Part shown: piece after piece, positions 46,020 through 55,040 of the stretch
How positions within the stretch are numbered: the stretch's first letter is position 1
How the letters are laid out: each line of letters opens with the position of its first letter
From: Rapana venosa
Taxonomy: Eukaryota; Mollusca; Gastropoda; Neogastropoda; Muricidae
Length of the DNA: 64,000 nt
Reading direction: 5' to 3'
NCBI GenBank assembly: GCA_028751875.1
Contig: CM054140.1
Location: 14,721,747-14,785,746 of the forward strand
Notes under the pieces: generated by a model
The model's input: the letters and a program-made list of their open reading frames with translations, nothing else
Told to the model about the DNA's origin: nothing
Database searches by the model: none
Made by a program: the position numbers and the translations under genes

Positions 46020-47165
46020 GAGCTGCTTAAGGCAGGGTTAGATTTGAGATATGTCTTGAGGCTGGATTTAAAAGTGTCATAAGTGCTTGCGTGCGAGCGT
46101 GTGTGTATACATTTGAACTTGTAAAAAAAACAACAACTATTAATTGTAATTGGCTGCACGTGAATGAGTAGGATGAATGAAAGCGCTTTGATTTGTTTTG
46201 TTGCATGATACGACGCTATATAAATTCCATGTATTATTATTATAAGTAGGCTTTAGGTGAAGGGAGAGAGGGAGGTCATTCCAGATCACTGGACCAGAAA
46301 CACAGAGAGAGCGACGGCCAACAGTGGATTGGTTGAATCTCGGTTGAATCCGCTCTGGAGGGAATGAGAAGGAATGTATAGGTGAAGACAGTCGCAGAGG
46401 TAGGAGGGAGCCGTTTTGTGGAGACATTTGTAACAGAGGTACTGATCTTATAGTTAACTCTCTCTATGGCACAGGCAGCCAGTGGAGAGATTGCAAGAGA
46501 GGAGTTATGTGCTCAGATTTTCTCTTTCTGAGGACAAGTCAAGCTGCAGAGTTTTGTATACGTTGAAGGGAGTGGATTGATGATGCTGGCAGACCAGCCA
46601 GAAGAGAATTGCAATAGTCCAGACGTGAAAGAATGAGAGACACGACTAGTTTGGATGTTGCATCAGTGGACAGGTACTTTCGAATTGCAGTAATACGCCG
46701 TAATTGATAGTAGCATGATTGGCAGGTCTGGGTGATGAATTTTTGCATGGAGAGTGTGTTGTCGATAACAACCCCAAGATACTTCACAGCAGTGGACAGA
46801 GGAATTGACGTATTGCCGAATTCTATTGAAGCTGTTATGATGGGAGAGAGTTTGTGTTTGGTCCCTACAAGCATGGCTTTGCTTTTGTCTGGATTTAGCT
46901 GTAACTTGTTCTGTATCCTCCAGTTTTAGATATCTTGAAGGCAGTGTTCCATATTTGTCAAGAGAGAAGGCAGATTTTCAGGTGTATCACTGCTAAGAAT
47001 CTGAGAGTCATCGGCATAGAAATGATTGTTGATCTGATGATGGTTTATTATATGTGAAAGTGGAGCAGTGTATAGAGTGAAAAGAACAGGGCCGAGAACT
47101 GATTACTGTGGGACTCCACATTCCAGTTTGGTAAGTGATGATTGATTCTTGTCTATTGAAACTAT
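46020..47165 (-). pseudogene. LINE reverse transcriptase remnant
   Basis: Minus-strand motifs in order: ECGVPQ then a stop at 47103-47105 where the other copy has GSVLGP, FYADDSQ, a TAA at 46926-46928, KLQLNPDKSKAMLVG-like, KYLGVVIDNTL, LSRLDYCNSLLAGLP, GPVIWNDLPLSL and, beyond the insertion, DTFKSSLKTYL. The copy lacks everything upstream of the palm motifs. The frame across the site of the single-base deletion in the 37-kb copy is intact here (NTLSMQKFITQT). Confidence 0.8.
46079..46247 (+). mobile_element. Short retroposed LINE tail nested in an older LINE, with ATAAGT duplications
   Basis: An insert at 46085-46241 is flanked by ATAAGT at 46079-46084 and 46242-46247. It contains GTGTGT, an ATTTGAACTTG segment, AAAGCGCTTTGATTTG, GCTATATAAATTCCATG and terminal (TAT)n, i.e. 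only the last 150 or so bases of the same LINE family in sense orientation. Removing insert plus one duplication makes the minus-strand reading of the host LINE continuous (…LKPT-YDTFKSS…), which fixes the boundaries. Confidence 0.85.
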
Positions 47166-47169
47166 GTAG

Positions 47170-47272
47170 AATCGGCCAAAAATGTGGCTACCTTAATGGT
47201 TGGCAAAAACAAGTCGCATATGTAACCAGCTCACCATTGGTGATTCTTGGGGCTGTGACTGAGGAACAAAAC
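47170..47272 (+). repeat. SINE tail (family C)
   Basis: AATGTGGCTACCTTAATGGT, GGCAAAAACAAGTCGCATAT, CTCACCATTGGTGA and GAGGAACAAAACAG match the tail at 50640-50960. Confidence 0.6.
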
Positions 47273-47589
47273 AGATAAATCCTGAGGAAAGTTAACTAAA
47301 ATTGGTTGGGTTTTTTTATTGGCTTGATTTTGTTTTGGTTTAAAAGAATATATGTGTGTGTTTATGTTTGAGACAGAGTGTTTATGTTTGAGACAGAGAC
47401 AAAGTTCTGTGTTGTTTTTGTGTCATATGAGATGGGAGAAACGGGATTTTTTTTTGTCAGGAAAATCCATTTACCAAGTTTGAACTAACCTACAGTTAGA
47501 GTGTTGTAGAAATGCAAGGCTCTGTACTTAGGCAGGCCTACCTTCTTCAAGGTCTTTTTTTTTTCCACTGCTATTTTAGTTGTAGATAT

Positions 47590-47705
47590 CCCCGCAGTCA
47601 GGATGTGACTACCTTAAATTGGCTTAACGGTGGGCAAAAATGGTCACATAAAATATATAGAATCACACCATTGGTGAACCTCACAGAGCTCTGGCTGAGA
47701 AATGT
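47590..47705 (+). repeat. SINE tail (family C), degraded
   Basis: CAGGATGTGACTACCTTAAA, GGTGGGCAAAAATGGTCACA, CACCATTGGTGAACCTC and GAGCTCTGGCTGAGAAA match the same tail. A copy of this tail 400 bases away in the same orientation suggests either tandem tails or separate insertions. Confidence 0.55.
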
Positions 47706-48325
47706 TTTTAAAAAATTGTTTTAATTCAGTTGTATGATATTATTTTCCTCTTTTGTGGCATTGGTTCTAAACCAAAGATCCAAGGTGCATAGTGTATATT
47801 TTTATATTGTAATCAAGCATATGTTGTATGCTTTTTTGTTTGTTTTGTTTTTGTTTAATGTCCATTCACTACTTGGTGATAAGGACACACCCGCACTCAA
47901 ACCAACATCTCTCTCTCTATGTTGTATGCCTATAGGACTATATGTATAGTACTGCAGGTATAACAGCAATATGTATATTTGGGAAAAAACCCAAAATGGT
48001 TGATAAACACAAGAATGGTACCTCAAAGCAAGATCTACCATTGATGATGCTATCTAAAATATGGTTTTGTATCACAGTTTTTGTGAGTATGTCCTAAACT
48101 TCCTTAATGGGATCAGTGAGCTCCTTTACATTGCAAAGGAAAAGATTTTTTTTTTTTTACCTCGGAAAGAATTATAACTGGTAATGTGTATTCATTGATA
48201 AATCAAATTAATCCAAAGGAAAGACAGATGTATTCACATACACAGGCACCTGTAAGATGTATTCACATACACAGGCACCTGTAACACAATACAGGAGAAC
48301 TTAATTTCACAGTTATACACACATA
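47706..48325. other. AT-rich single-copy DNA
   Basis: Contains a 29-base tandem duplication, GATGTATTCACATACACAGG plus CACCTGTAA, at about 48226-48285. It would be intron if the minus-strand exon at 48438-48557 is real. Confidence 0.4.
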
Positions 48326-48327
48326 CA

Positions 48328-48330
<3 letters not shown>

Positions 48331-48391
<61 letters not shown>
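48331..48391. repeat. (CT)n, about 61 bases
   Basis: A pure CT array. If the flanking exon call is right, it sits about 45 bases inside the first intron, as (GA)n in the sense direction. Confidence 0.95.
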
Positions 48392-48393
<2 letters not shown>

Positions 48394-48437
48394 ATGAAAA
48401 GGCATATTGAGTGTATCATATAACATGTAGTACTTAC

Positions 48438-48557
48438 ATGGATGTCATTCTGTGAATCCTCCATCTCACAAATGATTGATTTGAGATCAGAAAAGCTAAA
48501 TCCTTCAGGAAAGTGGTTTTCTTCTTTGCTAGCTCCATCTTTGCTCGCTTTGGCCAT
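48438..48557 (-). CDS. Probable first coding exon of an unrecognised minus-strand gene
   Basis: An ATG at 48557 in a strong start context (ACAATGG, A at -3 and G at +4) opens exactly 40 codons that end at a consensus donor, CAT followed by GTAAGTA (intron starts at 48437), in phase 0. The peptide starts MAKASKDGASKEENHFPEGF and continues FSDLKSIICEMEDSQNDIH. The composition (Lys, Glu, Asp-rich, soluble) is that of a real protein and differs from repeat-derived frames nearby. I do not recognise the family. The gene would continue to lower coordinates; no second exon was identified. The frame stays open upstream of this ATG, so a longer start cannot be excluded. Confidence 0.5.
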
Positions 48558-50386
48558 TGTGAACAACTGCCACTTGTGCCTGGTCCGTTTGACGCTCCTG
48601 TCCTGAGCAGAACTCGCTTCCTTGTTAGCAGCGCTGTAACAGTGTAAGCCATGCCCCTGTCTCCAGCTCGCCAAGTGGTCTTTCTCACACTCAGGGTGAT
48701 GATTGTTTTGTTTGATTTATCTTATCCTTTTTTGAGTGAGTGTCAAAAATCTTGCTCACAGCTATAGTCAGGGAAGTTGGTTATGTGCAGCATCCTTATG
48801 ATGATATATCTTTATTGTATGTATTGTTCTTTAATCTTAAGTGTCATGTTTTTCGTTATGGAAATTGTAAGGTTTTAGAGTTGACTTGTATTTCCAGAGG
48901 TATAATGTCCGAAACTGAAACTAAAAGTTCATCGGAAAATACCCGCATACAGTTTGAATTCAATAGCATTTTTACACAGTTCAAATTCCACACATTGAAT
49001 ATTACAGCTTTGCAAATAACAATCAAATATTTTTAAAAATTTTAAAGAAGAAAAAGTTCATAAAAGTGCTGGAGTACTCACAAACAATATATTGCATAGT
49101 GTTAAAAAAAAAACATTAATAAAGATTAATGTCTTTTCTTTGAAAGAGCAGCACAGAATTCAGGGGCGAAATTGAAAAGAGTTTACTGACAGTCAAAAGC
49201 AAAAAATTAGGAAAGATTTCCAAGGCTTACCCATCACATTGAAGATCTGCTCTCTTTCCCATACACTTGTGGCAGTTATTGATCATTATTGATTAGTTCT
49301 AAATCTCAAAAGGCCATGTAAGTCAGTTTTTTTGTTTATACTTTCATTAAAGATAAGCTCTTAATGAATTGATATGCAAGGGGAGGGGGGATTGGAAATG
49401 TGTGTGCTGATTTTAAAAAAACATTAACAAGAGAAAGAGTTTGAAAGAGTAGAGAACTGCAAGCTACTCTGAAACTATTCACGTTTAATACAGTTTACCC
49501 TCTTTTGAAAATACGAAAGACCACAAAACTTAGGTGTCCAACATCTAATCATGCAAGAGTGTTAACAGTACCAAAGAGTACACAGTACAGCTATTAAAAG
49601 TATAACCATTCATAATGTCATCTTGCTGTTTATCTATTAACACATGACTCAAAACTGGGCACAAGGCTCGATAGTTGACGGCATTTTTCAGAAGCGAGCA
49701 TCATTGAAATAGCTGTTTGTGTGCCTCGTACGTGTGTCCTGATGCTGACGATACTGTCAAGTGCAGGTTTCCTGCTTTGATATCCTGCTCCTTTGTAGGA
49801 CCTTGTCTTCACGTCTGTGTCTCAGTCTGTTGTCGTCTTCTGGGTGTGATACAAGTACACAGCATTGACTAACCTTTCGTGTAGCTGTGTGTGTAGGAGA
49901 CCAGACATTTTTGCAATTTGTATGCATACGGTTGTATAAAAAGATGCACATTCATATATACATACAATGTGTACACAGCATAATGTTTATATACATCATA
50001 CATGTATGCATTCAGGTTCTTGCACTCTTGTTTACACTTAAGCACGCATGCACACTTAATTAACTCAAATCCACATACTTACAAGCACAATGTATATGTT
50101 ATATATACAGTATGCATACATTATTTATGTGATTGAATAGATGCACATACACACACAGCCGTCTTACAGAGCAGAAAAAGTAGCTTTAGACAAGAGCTAC
50201 TTGCATATGTATTATTTGACTTAGTCATCAGTGGTTTTGTTTGCTCTGGAAATCAGTGTTTTAAGCATTTGGTTGTAAAGTGCTCATAGCACCATATTGT
50301 GCTCATACAAAAATCTAACAAAAAGAAGGAGGACCAAGCTATCAGTTATAAAATTAAAGCAGTATGTTTCATAAGTCAGCTTAAGA
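48558..50386. other. Single-copy DNA
   Basis: The first 130 bases may be the leader of the minus-strand gene at 48438-48557. The rest is AT-rich with no recognised gene; short ATGT and ACAC repeats lie around 49940-50150. Confidence 0.4.
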
Positions 50387-50770
50387 AGGAAGGTGGCAGG
50401 ACGGTTTAGACATTCACCTGCGTAACAAGTAAACCATGAGGTTCTGGGTTCGATTCCCAGCCTTGCCCTATCTTCCCAGTTTGACAGGGAAAATCACTGA
50501 ATGGCCAGTCTTTCAGAGGAGACTTTAAACCAGTTGGACCCGTGTGCTTGCAGACTTGTGCACATCAAAAATACCCTTGACTATTATTAAAAATTGAAAA
50601 GAGCAGAGAGTTGCTCTGTCCTAGCAAAATTGGTAGGTGGAATTCCCAGTTGTGTCCCTGTAGCTGGAATGTGGCTACCTTAATGGGGAGGAAAAAAGAG
50701 TCGCATATGCAAAACTTTTACCGTTGGGGAACCTCAGAGCTCAAGCCAAGGAACAAAGAAAAACAGGTCA
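50387..50770 (+). mobile_element. tRNA-derived SINE (family C) with tail
   Basis: GGTGGCAGGACGGTTTAGAC is an A-box-bearing head and GGTTCGATTCC (about 50448-50458) a perfect B box. The body includes GGCCAGTCTTTCAGAGGAGA and GCTTGCAGACTTGTGCACAT. The tail is GGAATGTGGCTACCTTAATG, GAGTCGCATATGCAAAACTT, then a CTCAGAGCTCAAGCCAAGG end. The B box matches a tRNA T-arm, but the full sequence does not fold as a tRNA. Confidence 0.75.
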
Positions 50771-50859
50771 GCTTGAAAGTTGTTTTAAGATTTACACAAA
50801 AAGAAATGGGAGAAAGAAATCTTAGCTTGAAGTTAAAACAGTACTCTCTGAAGTCACAC

Positions 50860-50965
50860 CGTCAGAATGCGGCTACCTTAGTGGTGGGTAAAAACAGTCG
50901 CATACGCAAAATCTCACCATTGGTAAACCTTGGAGCTCTAGCCAAGGAATGACAAAAACAAAAAG
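50860..50965 (+). repeat. Second family C tail, downstream
   Basis: GAATGCGGCTACCTTAGTGG, GTAAAAACAGTCGCATACGC, CTCACCATTGGTAAACC and GGAGCTCTAGCCAAGGAA repeat the tail of the preceding SINE about 190 bases further on, in the same orientation. Confidence 0.65.
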
Positions 50966-51334
50966 AACAGTGCATTTTGCATTTTGTAAGTCAGTTTGGA
51001 AGTGAATTTAAAATGGACATACTTGAAAGCTATAAATGATTGCATCTTAATGTTTTGCAGTATTCTTGTTGTTTTGGAAGAAAGTAGATCTACATAAATC
51101 CAAACAGACTGTATCCTGACATTGCAGTTGACCTCTCCAGTGACCCATGATGGCTTTTCCCATCATTCCAATGAGTACTTAGACATGGCACTTGGCGGGA
51201 AGAGCTTCATCATCATGGCAATTCTTTGTCTATACTATAGATCAGGATTTTCCAGTAGGATCCTGTGGTATGTCTGCACAAAGTCCTCACATGCAGCAAG
51301 ACTCCATTACAATCCAGTTGTCAATGTTTTGTTG

Positions 51335-51985
51335 ATTATGTTGTTGTGTGTTCCCCAGGTTAACACCCTGGCAGTCGCCCAGAATATGCATTCTGACTGG
51401 GAATTACTGTGGCATTGAAAGTAAACACCGGATGAGAAGTATGGTGTATGACTCTTTTCAAGTATTTTGCCACATTGGAAGCCATACTCTGACTTCAGAG
51501 GCATTCTCCCGTGGGGATGCCGGGGGCCTATCAGTATAAATAGCATCCCCACATTCTGGAAATTATGTGCTAGAAAATTCCTCTTTTCTATCACTCTTTG
51601 TTTCTGCCTTGTTCCTTTGCTTCCTGTCACCTCCTTCTTGTCTATTTTCTGCCTTCTTGGTCCATTCTCCTGCCTTTTTTCCAGAAAGAACTTAAAAGGT
51701 AACTATTCTCTCTTGTGCCGAAGTCGGATGTGCTGGGCCTGACTTGTCAGGCGCTTAACGGCAGCGTGACACATTTTCGCTCATATAACAGACAACAATA
51801 GTTGCTGTCTGAGCGTTCGACGCAGCACTTCAGAGGGTTGTTTTTTTTCCTTGAAAGGAGAGTGCTGGTTGTTATTGTAAGAGCTTGTCATGGCTGCAGA
51901 CAATCTCAACATAACATTTTTAAGAACATTTTAATGTAGGCCTTGGCACCTCAGTAACTGATGTAGCTTGTAGTCTTGGCTACTT
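51335..51985 (+). repeat. Interspersed repeat family E, copy 2, interrupted
   Basis: 51335-51501 and 51837-51985 match 5160-5500 in order (TTGTTGTGTGTTCCCCAGGT, CCATACTCTGACTTCAGAGG, AAAGGAGAGTGCTGGTTGTT, CAATCTCAACATAACATTTT). A 325-base sequence absent from the other copy separates them. Confidence 0.7.
51492..51836. mobile_element. 325-base insertion with ACTTCAGAGG target-site duplications
   Basis: ACTTCAGAGG occurs at 51492-51501 and 51827-51836, flanking 51502-51826, while the uninterrupted copy at 5 kb has it once. The insert has a 10-bp inverted repeat near its left end (GTGGGGATGC 51511-51520 with GCATCCCCAC 51543-51552) enclosing a TATAAATAG, a pyrimidine-rich centre and a GCCTGAC-TT-GTCAGGC hairpin (51737-51752 region). 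It has no terminal inverted repeats and no A-rich tail that I can see, so its class is unknown. Confidence 0.7.
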
Positions 51986-52205
51986 GAATATTATTCTACC
52001 TCCCAGCTGTGCACCAAAATCCTCTTGACAAAAAAATCAAAATAGCTGTGAGTCAGCATAACGCGGAGGTGGGAGTGAAGAGGTTAAATGAACGAAGGAG
52101 GTTAAATGTCAAATCAATAGAGCATTCTCACCTACACGAGTCAACATTTTGGTTGCTTCCCGTAAGATTTTGAGCTTGCCATTGCTCTTTTAGCAAGCAG
52201 TATAT
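51986..52205. other. Single-copy DNA, no gene seen
   Basis: Nothing recognised in this stretch. Confidence 0.4.
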
Positions 52206-52540
52206 GTTAGTCCGTCGTGTTCGACGATGACCTCCAAAACAGCAGAGGAGGCAGCTGCTGTTTTGGAAACTGGGCAGAAATTTGATTATAGTGGAGATGC
52301 CTTGCCCACAGTACATCCCCACTCTCTCGGCCAGGTGGGCATAAGGACAGTCAGCGTTGGAGATGTTCTCCAAAGGCCAGCTAGCCCCCAGGGCTGCAGC
52401 ACATAAGGACTGTGCGAGTCAAGCCTCCTAGTCAGAGAGTCATAGTCGATCACTAAAGACTCAGCTGTAAACTTTGCTGTTGCCCCCAGCGTCAATGGTT
52501 TCATCAAGAACTGTGATAAACCCCAGGCGCTGATGGCAAG
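52206..52540. repeat. Probable interspersed repeat of unknown class
   Basis: GTCCGTCGTGTTCGACGATG near the left edge contains a short palindrome (CGTCGT-GTTCG-ACGA), and the segment is notably GC-richer than its flanks. Minus-strand frames include VIDYDSLTRRLDSHSPYVLQ. Such GC-rich blocks with this opening seem familiar from other molluscan genomes, but no second copy is in this window. Confidence 0.3.
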
Positions 52541-52700
52541 CAGTGTAGTGTAAATGATAATGTAATGTGTGCTGATGTCTTTTTTTCCATTTGCTTTACT
52601 GCACCTGTACTGTAGCTCATTTTGGAGCTATGAATTTGCAATGATTTGAAAAAAAAGAAGAAAATATTTAATTCATTATGTATTCAACAATGTGTTGCAG
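52541..52700 (+). other. Intronic DNA and 3' splice acceptor before the receptor exon
   Basis: AACAATGTGTTGCAG ends at 52700 and is a reasonable acceptor just ahead of the receptor leader, which implies at least one untranslated exon further upstream. The pyrimidine tract is weak, so this could also be unspliced leader. Confidence 0.45.
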
Positions 52701-52730
52701 ACCTGACAGAAAGTAAAAGGGGCTGAGTGG

Positions 52731-52778
52731 ATGTGGAGTCATGGCGCAGTGTTCCAGTCATCGGGGATAGGAGAATGA
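52731..52778 (+). promoter_or_regulatory. Upstream ORFs in the receptor leader
   Basis: ATG 52731 starts 15 codons that end at TGA 52776-52778, three codons before the main ATG and in the same frame. ATG 52741 starts 9 codons in another frame that end at TAG 52768-52770. Both precede the strong main start and could lower its translation. Confidence 0.55.
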
Positions 52779-52787
52779 AACACAGCC

Positions 52788-53506
52788 ATGGCCAGCAATG
52801 GTGCAGTTGTCATGGCAAACGGGGCTTCACCCAGCTGGGAGGACGCTGCAGGAAGCCACCAGAGTGGCCACAGCAGCAGCAGCAGCAGCAAGAGGGCCAG
52901 TCAGCAGTGGCCGTATCTGGTGCCTACAGTGACCAAGGCCCATTTACCTCCAGTGTTTCATGAACCCTATGTGGAGACTGGATTCCGGCAGGTTCACCAG
53001 CCCTGGACCTACTACATGGTCAGCATATTCCAGGTTCATAATGAGTGTTTGAATGTCTGGACACATTTGATCGCCCTGGTGGCCGTGATTTTTCGATTCT
53101 ACAATTTGTCCGGTGAGTTTGACATGTGGAACGACCCCTACATGTGGCCGCTGGGGACCTACTTCATGTCCATATTCCTCCTGTACATCTTCAGTAGCGG
53201 AGCTCACTGTTTCTGCAGCCGCTCAGAGTTTGCGCACTACACCTGCTTTATGATGGACTACGCAGGCATTGGTCTTCAGGGCCTGGGAAGCACCGTAGCC
53301 CACTACTGGTACTGCATGCACGAGGACATCTTCGACACATTCCCCCACCGCTTTGCTGCTCCAGTGGCCGTTGTGCTCAGCTCCATGGTGTGCCTGTGCT
53401 GCTCCACAGCCAAAGTGTACTATGTGCGCCCCTACCCCTTCACCCGTCGCCTGTGGCAGATCGGGTCCTGTCTGGCCACCTATTCCTGGCTCATCCTGCC
53501 TGTCAT
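52788..53506 (+). other. Receptor coding exon 1
   Basis: Encodes residues 1-239 and two bases of codon 240. It contains a (CAG)n tract at 52871-52890 read as six serines (residues 29-34). A sequon, Asn106-Leu-Ser, follows the first membrane segment. Confidence 0.9.
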
Positions 53507-54383
53507 GTGAGTGACGTGTGTCTGTGACAGATGGATTGATTGGTTGTGTGGTGTTAGGTGCCATGGTGTTGGCTTGATTAACCAGGGCAGGTTGCCTCCT
53601 GCTGGTGGTCTGGTGTAGGCTACTTTATGTGTGTGTGTGGGTTGTCATAGATTACATGTGTTTGGTGACTGATTGTTTCACTGATTCTGTGCTGCGTTTG
53701 ATGCCATATTTCATGTACAGTATGGCTGAAGTATAATATGTATCATGTACACTGATCTGTTGTTTGAATGTTGTATCTGGTGATGTTGTTTGACTATAGT
53801 TTATGTGAATACACACACTTGCGCACTATGCATGTGCACACACTCACATACATGCACACACACAGACACACTAACACACACACACAAGCACACACTCTCA
53901 CTCACACACACACCACACACACACTTGCACTCTCTCTCTCACACACACACAACACACACACATCTATTATACAAACTGATTTCCATCTTTTTCCATTGCA
54001 GGTACCAAGTCTACCTGCACCTTCGCTACTCCTACTGGGAGCCCAGCCTGGCCGATCACATGCAGCAGGTGCTGTGGTTTCTCTGCGGAGGGTTCTTCTT
54101 CGGCTCTGACGTTCCTCAGCGCTTTTTCCCCGGCTGCTTCGACTTTGTAGGTCACAGCCACCAGATCTTCCACGTGTGCATCATGATGACCACGCTCAAG
54201 CAGCTGGATGCCATCTACAAGGACATCGTTGCAGACAGGGAGAATTTGTACGCCAGCCAGCCCCCCACACTGTGGGGAACCTATGGAGCCGCCGTCACGG
54301 GTCTTCTTATCAATCTGGGTTTGGTGGCCGTCTTCATGCGAATCGTCAGAAGCAAAATAGCCATGGAGATGAAGAAGGAATGA
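52788..54383 (+). CDS. Membrane progestin receptor, PAQR family (366 aa, two coding exons)
   Basis: Coding exons are 52788-53506 and 54002-54383. The intron begins GTGAGT and ends TTCCATTGCAG, and the split codon is Met240. The start has an ideal context (GCCATGG) and an in-frame TGA sits three codons upstream. Residues 1-55 are a Ser/Gln-rich soluble head. Family motifs follow: HEPYVETGFRQVHQPW (58-73), HNECLNVWTH (84-93), SSGAHCF (136-142), FMMDYAG (154-160) and GHSHQIFH (290-297). By analogy with adiponectin receptors, His140, Asp157, His293 and His297 would form the zinc site, and all are present. Hydrophobic segments lie near 88-105, 120-140, 150-174, 188-209, 222-243, 258-275, 291-305 and 333-354. 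An eighth C-terminal helix is typical of the progestin-receptor class (PAQR5/7/8) rather than the adiponectin class. The protein ends in a lysine-rich tail, MEMKKE. Length fits the family (about 330-360). Its role would be steroid-triggered signalling at the plasma membrane. Which vertebrate member it matches best cannot be told here. Confidence 0.93.
53507..54001 (+). other. Receptor intron (495 bases)
   Basis: A phase-2 intron with GTGAGT donor and CAG acceptor preceded by a pyrimidine tract (TTTCCATCTTTTTCCATT). AC and CT repeats fill 53860-53965, ending about 35 bases before the acceptor. Confidence 0.9.
53857..53963. repeat. (AC)n/(CT)n in the receptor intron
   Basis: Imperfect AC repeats with CTCTCTC interruptions. 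A CA-rich tract this close to a 3' splice site can influence splicing through CA-binding proteins in other animals; here that is only a possibility. Confidence 0.85.
54002..54383 (+). other. Receptor coding exon 2
   Basis: Supplies the last base of codon 240, residues 241-366 and the TGA at 54381-54383. It holds the GHSHQIFH metal motif and the final hydrophobic helix. Confidence 0.9.
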
Positions 54384-55040
54384 CTGGTGACCATGTGTTT
54401 TGGAAAAAAATAGGAAGAAAGGAAGGTGTTAAATTGTTTTGGGACATGGTGTTTACATGCGACGCATTCGCATAGTGTTTACATGTATGCTTGGTTGGTT
54501 TCTACATTATATTATGATTTATTTGTGTATTTGTAAGCTTACAGAAAGTGTTCATTTTGCTGAATGTACTGATATACATGAGAAAGGCGTGACAGCTTTT
54601 TGAAGAAACTGAAGTTTATGTTGATGATTTTCTGTTCACACTTTTTGAAACAGAATGACTCTGATGCCATGCAGAATACTTTATTTAATGTTTACTTGTG
54701 CACTTTTGTTTGATGTGTATTTTGAGGTCATAGCTATAGAAATAGCTGTAAGGCCATAGAGGCTTCGTGTGTGTTCTTATTTTTTAGCAAGATATCTGAC
54801 CATGAAGACAGTTAAGGAAAACACATTACTACAGTCTTCTTTTGAAAAAAAATGTGTGTGACAGTAACTAAATGTCCCAGTCTATATATCCAAAACTATT
54901 TTTGGAACATGAATACAAAGGTTTAAGGGCCTTCTTTGTTTTCAAAAGTTTCTTTCCAATGTCGTCATGAAATTTATTTTTTCCCAGAAATAAAGACCAA
55001 CACAAAATTTCTTGACTCTAAGAATAAAAGAAAAAATTGT
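54384..55040 (+). other. Probable receptor 3' UTR with polyadenylation signals
   Basis: AT-rich, non-coding sequence follows the stop. AATAAA occurs at 54989-54994 and 55023-55028. ATTTA motifs near 54520 and 54680 resemble AU-rich elements. The true cleavage site is not determinable, and longer forms remain possible because no other gene is recognised downstream in the window. Confidence 0.5.

Larger units (their letters stand above)
45822..47165 (-). mobile_element. L2/CR1-like LINE, antisense, 5'-truncated and split
   Basis: This is the same family as 37202-39276, on the minus strand. Its tail ((AAT)n, AATTTATATAGCACTATATC) is at 45822-45860, an AC array at 45952-45988, and the polymerase region runs from about 46030 to 47165. 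The polymerase is interrupted at 46085-46241 by a younger insertion. Similarity ends near 47165, where a family C SINE tail begins. Confidence 0.8.

Noticed and set aside
50395..50470. A tRNA gene
   Set aside because: A and B boxes are present, but the acceptor and anticodon arms do not pair as a tRNA and the sequence runs on into a SINE body. The same applies at 6110-6173 and 35790-35857.
52727..52963. 78-codon Gln-rich frame overlapping the receptor start
   Set aside because: It starts at GTG rather than ATG and is the shifted reading of the receptor exon, with CAG read as glutamine.
53768..54001. N-terminal extension of receptor exon 2 upstream of 54002
   Set aside because: The open frame there is AC repeat in the intron. 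The CAG acceptor at 54001 joined to the GTGAGT donor gives a continuous conserved protein.
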